Assembly (NCBI GenBank): GCA_964388055.1
Contig: CAYLXU010000036.1
Location: 1-9,019, forward strand
Direction: 5' to 3'
Source of the DNA: CAYLXU01 sp964388055
GTDB taxonomy: Bacteria; Patescibacteriota; Minisyncoccia; UBA6257; JACRHW01
DNA length: 9,019 bases
The notes under the pieces were generated by a model. It saw only the letters and a program-made list of their open reading frames with translations. It was not told the DNA's origin and did not search any database. Position 1 is the first letter of the stretch, and every line of letters begins with the position of its first letter. Shown one piece after another: positions 4,462 to 9,019 of the stretch. A program made the position numbers and the translations under genes.

Positions 4462-6496
4462 ATGAAGTTTAGTTTGAATTGGTTAAAAGAGTATGTAGAT
4501 ATCGTTGTCACTCCTGAGAAACTTGCCGATGAGTTGTCGTTACATAGTCTTGAGATAGAGGGGGTGGAAAAAAGAGAAGGCGACACGCTTATTGATGTGG
4601 CGCTTTTACCGAATCGTTTTCCCGATGCGGCAAACTACCTTGGGCTTGCGCGCGAGATAAGTGCCGTTACAGAAAAACCTTTCAGAGGGAATATTATCTT
4701 TAAAAAAGGAAAGGAGCGCAGTGCAAAAAAGAGTAAAGAAGATTTTGTGTTGCGTGTTGAAGACAAAGAGGGGTGCCTTCGTTATTCTAGTCTGGTTGTG
4801 GCCGGCGTTGTTGTGAAGGAGTCTCCTGCTTGGCTTAAAGAGAAACTGGAAATTCATGGTATGCGCTCAATTAATAACATTGTTGATGCGACAAATTATG
4901 TCATGCTTGAAACCGGGCAACCCCTTCATGCGTTTGACTATAACAAACTTGAAAAAGGGATCGTCGTTCGTCGTGCACGCAAGGGTGAGCATATTGTTAC
5001 CTTGGATGAGCGAGATATTGAGCTTGAGAGCGATGACTTAGTGATAGCGGACTTTAGAAAACCACTTGCTCTCGCGGGTATCAAAGGGGGCAGAGACGCC
5101 GAGATTGCTGAGGAGACCACGACAATACTTCTTGAGGCGGCAAATTTTGATCCAGACCTTATAGTGCGCACCACCCAGAGAGTAGGATTTACGACAGATG
5201 CTTCACAACGTTTTAAATACGGCATTGATCCAAACATGACTGAGATGGCTCTCTTTCGTGTCGCAGAAATTATTAGTAAGCTTGCTGGCGGCAAGGTGAG
5301 CACTTTTAAGGATGTCTACCCCAAAAAAAATATTTCAAGGGTGATTGCATTTGATTGCGATCGATATGGTCAACTGGTGGGGGAACATATTACCCCAAAG
5401 GATGCTCGAACTATTTTTGAACGGTTACAGTGGAAGGTTAAAAAGACATCGAAAGGAACGTTGTGGGTTGAGGTTCCGACTTGGAGGAGGGATGTTGAGA
5501 GGTTTGAAGACTTGGTTGAAGAGGTAGTGAGAATATATGGATATGATACGCTTCAAGGCAAGGCTCCTTCTCTTGTGCTTCTTGAGGCGAAGCGAGATGT
5601 ACGGCTTGATTTTACAAGAAATGTTAAGGAGCGTATGGCTGGATTCGGGTTTGATGAGGTGTATAGCTATTCATTTATTCCTGAAGCTTGGAGAGGGGTG
5701 TGTGAACAAGAGGGTCTTGTGGGACTCGCAAATCCAGTGAGCGCCGAGTACCATTATTTGCGTCCGACGCTCATGCTTCCTCTTTTTAGGGCACTTNNNN
5801 NNNNNNAGTAATGTAAAATTTTTTAAACAGATTCGAATGTTTGAGGCAGGAAGGGTATTTGTGCGCATGGATGATGCCATTCAGGAACGTACTAAGTTGG
5901 CTGGAATGATTACACTTGGTGATCAAAATCCAAATGTATTCTATGAACTCAAAGGTGTTCTAGAAGAACTCTTTAATGGGTTTGGTATTTCTGATCTCGA
6001 ATACCGCTCCCAAAAAACGATATGGAGTGGGGTACTTACCCAGTCGGCCACAACTGAGGTGTGTTTGGATGACGTTGTTGTCGGGTATATTGGGTTAGTT
6101 GATCAACGCTGGCTTGAAAGGTTTGATGTTCGTTCTCGTGTTGCGGTTTTTGAGATTGATCTTGAAGTGTTGCTTCCGCACATTGAGAGCGAGCGTGAGT
6201 TTGTTCCTATTTCGAAGTATCCGGATGTGGTGCGGGATATTTCTTTTATTATTAATCGTGATGTGCGGATCGATGATGTTCAACGGATCATGTATGGTGC
6301 CGTCTCGGGCTTGCTTGATGATGTAGATCTTTTTGATATGTTTGAAGGTGAGAAGCTTGGTGAGGATAAGAAAAGTCTCTCCTTTCATCTTGTATTTCGT
6401 TCTCGTGAACGCACTCTTACGAGTGAAGAGGTGGGGCATGAGATGGGAAAAATAGTTCGTGCATTACAGGACACATTTAGTATTGAGTTGCGATAG
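4462..6496 (+). CDS. pheT: Phenylalanine--tRNA ligase beta subunit, short form, interrupted by assembly gap
   Basis: The beta subunit pairs with PheS and supplies editing and tRNA contacts. Before the gap, 445 residues are read. They comprise the B1 start MKFSLNWLKEYVD; the strand ALLPNRFPDAANYLGLAREI (47-66); the B3/B4 editing region with RSINNIVDATNYVMLETGQP (135-154) and HAFD (156-159); the B5 domain from about 291, with EVPTWRRDVERFEDLVEEVV; and the start of the B6/B7 catalytic-like core. After the gap, another 229 residues in a different frame continue it (KQIRMFEAGRVF) and end with the ferredoxin-fold anticodon-binding domain B8 (about the last 95 residues, from PISKYPDVVRDISF). The frame change coincides with the ten N, so it is an assembly artefact and not a pseudogene. 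At about 677 aa the protein is over 100 residues shorter than E. coli PheT (795): the EMAPII-like B2 domain is absent. There is no Shine-Dalgarno sequence, so translation is probably coupled to pheS. Confidence 0.95.
5797..5806. other. Assembly gap (ten N) inside pheT
   Basis: Codons are complete on both sides (CTT ends at 5796; AGT begins at 5807), but ten is not a multiple of three, so the gap length is nominal. Homology to other PheT proteins around 'LLRA...N...R.FE.GRVF' suggests that only about one to four residues are missing. Confidence 0.95.
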
Positions 6497-6511
6497 GTTT
6501 TTTCGTGTAAC

Positions 6512-6539
6512 AAAAAGACCGGCATTGCGCCGGTTTTTT
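6512..6539. terminator. Bidirectional terminator after pheT and the 6541 gene
   Basis: ACCGGC (6518-6523) pairs with GCCGGT (6529-6534) around a five-base loop, extended by A/T pairs, with T runs on both strands. It closes pheST (stop at 6496) and, on the minus strand, begins immediately after the stop of the secreted-protein gene (6541). Confidence 0.9.
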
Positions 6540-6540
6540 G

Positions 6541-6885
6541 TTACTGTAGGATTTCTGTTCCGTTGAGGTATACTCGAAGGTTTGTGTTAAGGTATAGGTT
6601 GTTGCCACTTTTTGAAATTGTGTAACCCTCATTCGATGTTGCCCCAGAAATCAATGCAAGAGCGTTATTTTTTTCTTGGTCTGTACAGTTGGAAAATTCG
6701 TTTCCATCATACCAGTAACACGTTCCATCAATTCCATACGTTTGTAATTTGTCTCCTACTTGGTCGAAATGATAGACTTTGTTATCGGGTGTTTCCAGGA
6801 CGAGGCCATTTTGTGTTTCTTCGATGTAAAATGCATATACCGTACCTGTTGCTGCGAATAAAAGAAAAGGAATAAGATATTTCAT
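6541..6885 (-). CDS. Small secreted protein with Sec signal peptide
   Basis: A 114-aa protein starting at ATG 6885. Residues 1-18 are a classical Sec signal peptide: a short basic start, the hydrophobic core LIPFLLFAATGTV, and VYA before a likely cut after A18. The mature part (about 96 aa) is polar and rich in Tyr, Asn and Gly. C56 and C67 flank YWYDGNEF and could form one disulphide; beta strands look likely (for example NGLVLETP and NLYLNTNLRVYLNG). The family is unknown. An open frame extends upstream to 7101, but a promoter at 6972-6944 would start RNA inside it, and the signal peptide fits the ATG at 6885. No Shine-Dalgarno sequence is visible before this ATG. The gene diverges from gyrB and shares a terminator with pheT. 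No lipobox is seen, so it is exported or periplasm-like rather than a lipoprotein. Confidence 0.75.
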   Translation of the reverse strand: MKYLIPFLLFAATGTVYAFYIEETQNGLVLETPDNKVYHFDQVGDKLQTYGIDGTCYWYDGNEFSNCTDQEKNNALALISGATSNEGYTISKSGNNLYLNTNLRVYLNGTEILQ

Positions 6886-6943
6886 ATGGTTTGTTTTTAG
6901 AAAAGAAAAAGGCTCATTAAAGAGCTCTTTCGCGTATAGTAAT

Positions 6944-6972
6944 ATAGTATCATGAAATCTAGATTTGGTCAA
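6944..6972 (-). promoter_or_regulatory. Promoter of the secreted-protein gene
   Basis: TTGACC (6972-6967, 5/6) is followed after 17 bases by TACTAT (6949-6944, 4/6). The predicted RNA start near 6937 leaves a leader of about 50 bases before ATG 6885 and rules out the longer open frame starting at 7101. Confidence 0.6.
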
Positions 6973-6982
6973 ATTTTTGGGT

Positions 6983-7011
6983 TTGCATGTGACAGGGATT
7001 CGGAGTATAAT
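6983..7011 (+). promoter_or_regulatory. Promoter of gyrB
   Basis: A perfect TATAAT (7006-7011) lies 17 bases after TTGCAT (6983-6988, 3/6). It would give a leader of about 195 bases. The -35 lies about 10 bp from the -35 of the divergent promoter, so a regulator bound here could affect both. Confidence 0.55.
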
Positions 7012-7059
7012 AAACCGTAACAGGAGCTTGGTGCTTTTGTTTTTATCCGTTAAAAATGT

Positions 7060-7097
7060 GTATCCTCCGATATAACCTTCGGTTATTCTCAGGATAC
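7060..7097 (+). other. Nested hairpin in the gyrB leader
   Basis: The outer stem GTATCCT (7060-7066) / AGGATAC (7091-7097) encloses an inner stem ATAACC (7072-7077) / GGTTAT (7081-7086) with a three-base loop. Unpaired bases (5 and 4) separate the stems. No T run follows, so this is not a terminator. It could be a leader RNA structure or a double operator. Confidence 0.55.
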
Positions 7098-7170
7098 TCA
7101 ATATCAGTGACGTTAATTAAGAACAAGGTATAGCAAAAGTAGTGTAATCCCTCGATAAGCTTGGGGTGCT

Positions 7171-7209
7171 CAATTTTACTGTTGCTCATCTTGTTCGCAA
7201 GTAAAATTG
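7171..7209 (+). repeat. 10-bp inverted repeat flush against the gyrB start codon
   Basis: CAATTTTACT (7171-7180) and AGTAAAATTG (7200-7209) are perfect reverse complements with a 19-base loop. The right arm ends two bases before ATG 7212. As RNA it would place the ribosome landing site in a stem; as DNA it could be an operator. Confidence 0.7.
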
Positions 7210-7211
7210 GC

Positions 7212-9019
7212 ATGGCAAACGATGATGAGAAAAAAGGAAAATTAGACACTAAAGGAGGTGCTTCGTATACTGCGAAGGATATTTATGTATTGGAAGGGTT
7301 AGAACCTGTAAGGAAGCGCCCCGGTATGTACATTGGTTCTACTGGGATTGATGGCCTTCACCACCTTATTTGGGAGGTGGTGGATAATTCTATCGATGAG
7401 GCAATGGCCGGACATGCGAAAAATATAGAAATTCGTATTTTTGATGGACACAAGGTTTCTGTGAGGGACGATGGAAGGGGTATTCCTGTTGAAGTACATC
7501 ATCAAACAAAAAAATCAGCCCTTGAAACAGTGCTTACTACACTTCATGCGGGGGGAAAGTTTGGGGGAGACTCCTATAAAGTTTCTGGAGGTCTCCATGG
7601 TGTAGGTGTGTCTGTTGTAAATGCTTTATCCCGATACCTTAAAGCCGAGGTGTGCAGAGACGGAGGGGTTTATGTGCAGGAATATGAGAGGGGTGTGCCT
7701 AAGGCGTCTGTAAAAAAGGTTGGAAAAAGTGATGTGACCGGAACTACCATCACCTTTGATCCGGATCCAGAGATTTTTGGTGTGAAAGGAGAGGATGGAC
7801 TCGTGATGCCTGAATATGATTTGAAGAAAATGCTTGAACACCTTCGTCAGCAAGCATATCTTACACGAGGCGTGCGTCTTCAGGTGTGGGATGAGCGCAA
7901 AGCCTCTTCTGAGGGATATGGTTTTTATTTTGAAGGCGGGCTTCGATCCTTTTTGCTTTATCTTGTTGAAAACGAAGAGCCGCTTCAGACGGTTCCATTC
8001 TATGTTATGAAGGAAGATGAAGGGATTATTGTGGAGGTTGCAGCAATGTATACGGATGATCTTCAGGGTAAGGAGCTTAGTTTTGCAAACAACATTTATA
8101 CCCCTGAAGGGGGAACACACCTTACTGGTTTTCGTTCTGCGCTTACTCGTGTTTTAAATGACTATGCACGAAAAAATAATTTCCTCAAAGAAAATGATGA
8201 AAACCTTGTAGGTGACGATGTACGTGAGGGGGTAACGGTAATCGTGTCGGTGAAGCTTTTGTCGGACAAGTTGCAATTTGAGGGGCAGACGAAGGCAAAA
8301 CTTGGAAATCCGGAAGCGCGTCAGGCGGTAGAGTCTGTTGTGAATGAGGGGCTTCAAGAGTTTCTTGAAAAAAATCCTCAAGAGGCGAAAAAGATTCTAG
8401 AAAAGGTTATTCTTGCTGCAAAAGCAAGAAAAGCGGCGAAGGCTGCAAGGGACACTGTATTGAGAAAGGGGGCGCTTGAAGGACTTGCTTTACCTGGAAA
8501 ACTTGCGGATTGTTCTTCGAGAAGTGCCGAAGAATCAGAATTGTTTATCGTAGAGGGTGATTCTGCAGGCGGATCTGCAAAACAGGGGAGAAATAGGAGA
8601 TTTCAAGCTATTTTGCCACTTAAAGGAAAGATTTTGAATGTTGAGAAATCTCGTATTGATAAGATGCTTGCTAATAAGGAAATACGTTCGCTTGTGATCG
8701 CTCTTGGTACTGCCATTGGTACAGAATTTGATATTTCAAAGATTCGTTACCATAAGGTAGTGATTATGACCGACGCTGATGTTGATGGATCGCACATTCG
8801 AACCCTTTTACTTACACTATTCTATCGTTATTTTCCGGACGTCATTAATGCCGGGTATCTGTATGTTGCGGTTCCTCCGTTGTACAGAATAGAGAAGAGT
8901 AAGAAGGATGTAATGTATGCGTATACTGAGGAAGAAAAGGTAAAAATTATAAAAACGATGGGAGGAGAAAAAGGAATTTCCCGATACAAGGGTTTGGGTG
9001 AGATGAATCCGGAACAGCT
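7212..9019 (+). CDS. gyrB: DNA gyrase subunit B, 5' part, runs off right edge
   Basis: GyrB is the ATPase/TOPRIM subunit of DNA gyrase, which with GyrA introduces negative supercoils. 602 residues are visible and the end is cut. The GHKL ATPase domain has RPGMYIGST (36-44), E55 and N59 in EVVDNSIDEA, DDGRGIP (86-92) and the lid GGLHGVGVSVVNALS (126-140). The transducer domain has QTKAKLGN, with K361. The TOPRIM domain has EGDSAGGSA, with E448, then PLKGKILNVEK, and metal ligands D521, D523 and D525 in TDADVDGSHIRT. YKGLGEMNPEQ is at the edge. The roughly 170-residue insert of gammaproteobacterial GyrB is absent, as in Bacillus-type GyrB. QGRNRRFQAILPLKGK fits GyrB better than ParE. The ATG is set by homology, 23 residues before the conserved block; no Shine-Dalgarno sequence precedes it. 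Confidence 0.97.
   Translation, partial: MANDDEKKGKLDTKGGASYTAKDIYVLEGLEPVRKRPGMYIGSTGIDGLHHLIWEVVDNSIDEAMAGHAKNIEIRIFDGHKVSVRDDGRGIPVEVHHQTKKSALETVLTTLHAGGKFGGDSYKVSGGLHGVGVSVVNALSRYLKAEVCRDGGVYVQEYERGVPKASVKKVGKSDVTGTTITFDPDPEIFGVKGEDGLVMPEYDLKKMLEHLRQQAYLTRGVRLQVWDERKASSEGYGFYFEGGLRSFLLYLVENEEPLQTVPFYVMKEDEGIIVEVAAMYTDDLQGKELSFANNIYTPEGGTHLTGFRSALTRVLNDYARKNNFLKENDENLVGDDVREGVTVIVSVKLLSDKLQFEGQTKAKLGNPEARQAVESVVNEGLQEFLEKNPQEAKKILEKVILAAKARKAAKAARDTVLRKGALEGLALPGKLADCSSRSAEESELFIVEGDSAGGSAKQGRNRRFQAILPLKGKILNVEKSRIDKMLANKEIRSLVIALGTAIGTEFDISKIRYHKVVIMTDADVDGSHIRTLLLTLFYRYFPDVINAGYLYVAVPPLYRIEKSKKDVMYAYTEEEKVKIIKTMGGEKGISRYKGLGEMNPEQ

Larger units (their letters stand above)
6886..7211. other. 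Divergent intergenic region between secreted-protein gene and gyrB
   Basis: These 326 bases hold no convincing gene. They contain back-to-back promoters (minus strand 6972-6944, plus strand 6983-7011), the short palindrome AAAGAGCTCTTT near 6919-6930 in the minus-strand leader, a nested hairpin at 7060-7097, and a 10-bp inverted repeat at 7171-7209 adjacent to the gyrB start. A 25-codon ORF from ATG 7056 overlaps the nested hairpin but has no ribosome site. Confidence 0.7.

Noticed and set aside
4938..5303. 121-codon open frame on the minus strand
   Set aside because: Antisense to the well-supported B3/B4 to B5 region of pheT; Ser-rich shadow translation.
5797..5837. Genuine pheT frameshift or pseudogene
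   Set aside because: The frame change falls exactly on the N run and conserved blocks continue on both sides.
6095..6439. 114-codon open frame on the minus strand
   Set aside because: Antisense to the conserved C-terminal domain of pheT; no start signals.
7043..7051. DnaA box (TTATCCGTT)
   Set aside because: Only about 6 of 9 bases match, it is single, and no dnaA/dnaN neighbours are visible, so there is no support for an origin.
6886..7101. N-terminal extension of the secreted-protein gene to ATG 7101
   Set aside because: It crosses the gene's own promoter and would bury a clear signal peptide 72 residues inside the protein.
7056..7133. 25-codon ORF in the gyrB leader
   Set aside because: No ribosome site and no distinctive composition; it overlaps the hairpin and is probably chance.
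7626..8120. 164-codon open frame on the minus strand
   Set aside because: It lies wholly antisense to gyrB, which has every family motif through this span. The translation is Lys/His/Phe-rich with no recognisable domain.

Overview
This looks like a scaffolded bacterial chromosome fragment. The run of ten N inside pheT suggests a metagenome or draft assembly. Two housekeeping loci, pheS-pheT and the 5' part of gyrB, sit among small proteins that I mostly cannot name. Gene style (compact genes, individual intrinsic terminators, many small hypothetical proteins, a shortened PheT) suggests a reduced-genome lineage such as Patescibacteria/CPR. That placement is inference; no marker here proves it. 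UGA serves as a stop in one gene and no clear gene has an in-frame UGA, so code 11 fits and the UGA-to-Gly lineages are unlikely.

Layout. Bases 2-685 hold the end of an operon: a gene truncated by the left edge, then an 85-aa protein resembling a stand-alone subtilase-propeptide/inhibitor I9 fold, closed by a terminator. Bases 767-1684 encode a membrane-anchored protein with a weak CsgG/TolB-like pattern. Bases 1736-3184 are on the minus strand: a 177-aa protein with a beta-rich front and a Cys/His cluster, a tRNA-Asp(GUC), and two small three-helix membrane proteins, each with its own terminator. Bases 3436-6496 are pheS and pheT, the two subunits of phenylalanyl-tRNA synthetase. Bases 6541-6885 (minus) encode a small secreted protein. 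It diverges from gyrB, which starts at 7212 and runs off the right edge.

Function. The core genes serve translation (charging of Phe; tRNA-Asp) and DNA supercoiling. The most interesting part is non-coding. pheS has no Shine-Dalgarno sequence; just upstream of its start is a 116-bp segment bounded by perfect 15-bp inverted repeats, with an aromatic-rich 13-codon ORF inside. gyrB also lacks a Shine-Dalgarno sequence, has a roughly 195-nt predicted leader with a nested hairpin, and has a 10-bp inverted repeat ending two bases before its ATG. Either locus could use structure-controlled translation. In addition, PheT lacks the usual tRNA-binding (EMAPII-like) B2 domain.
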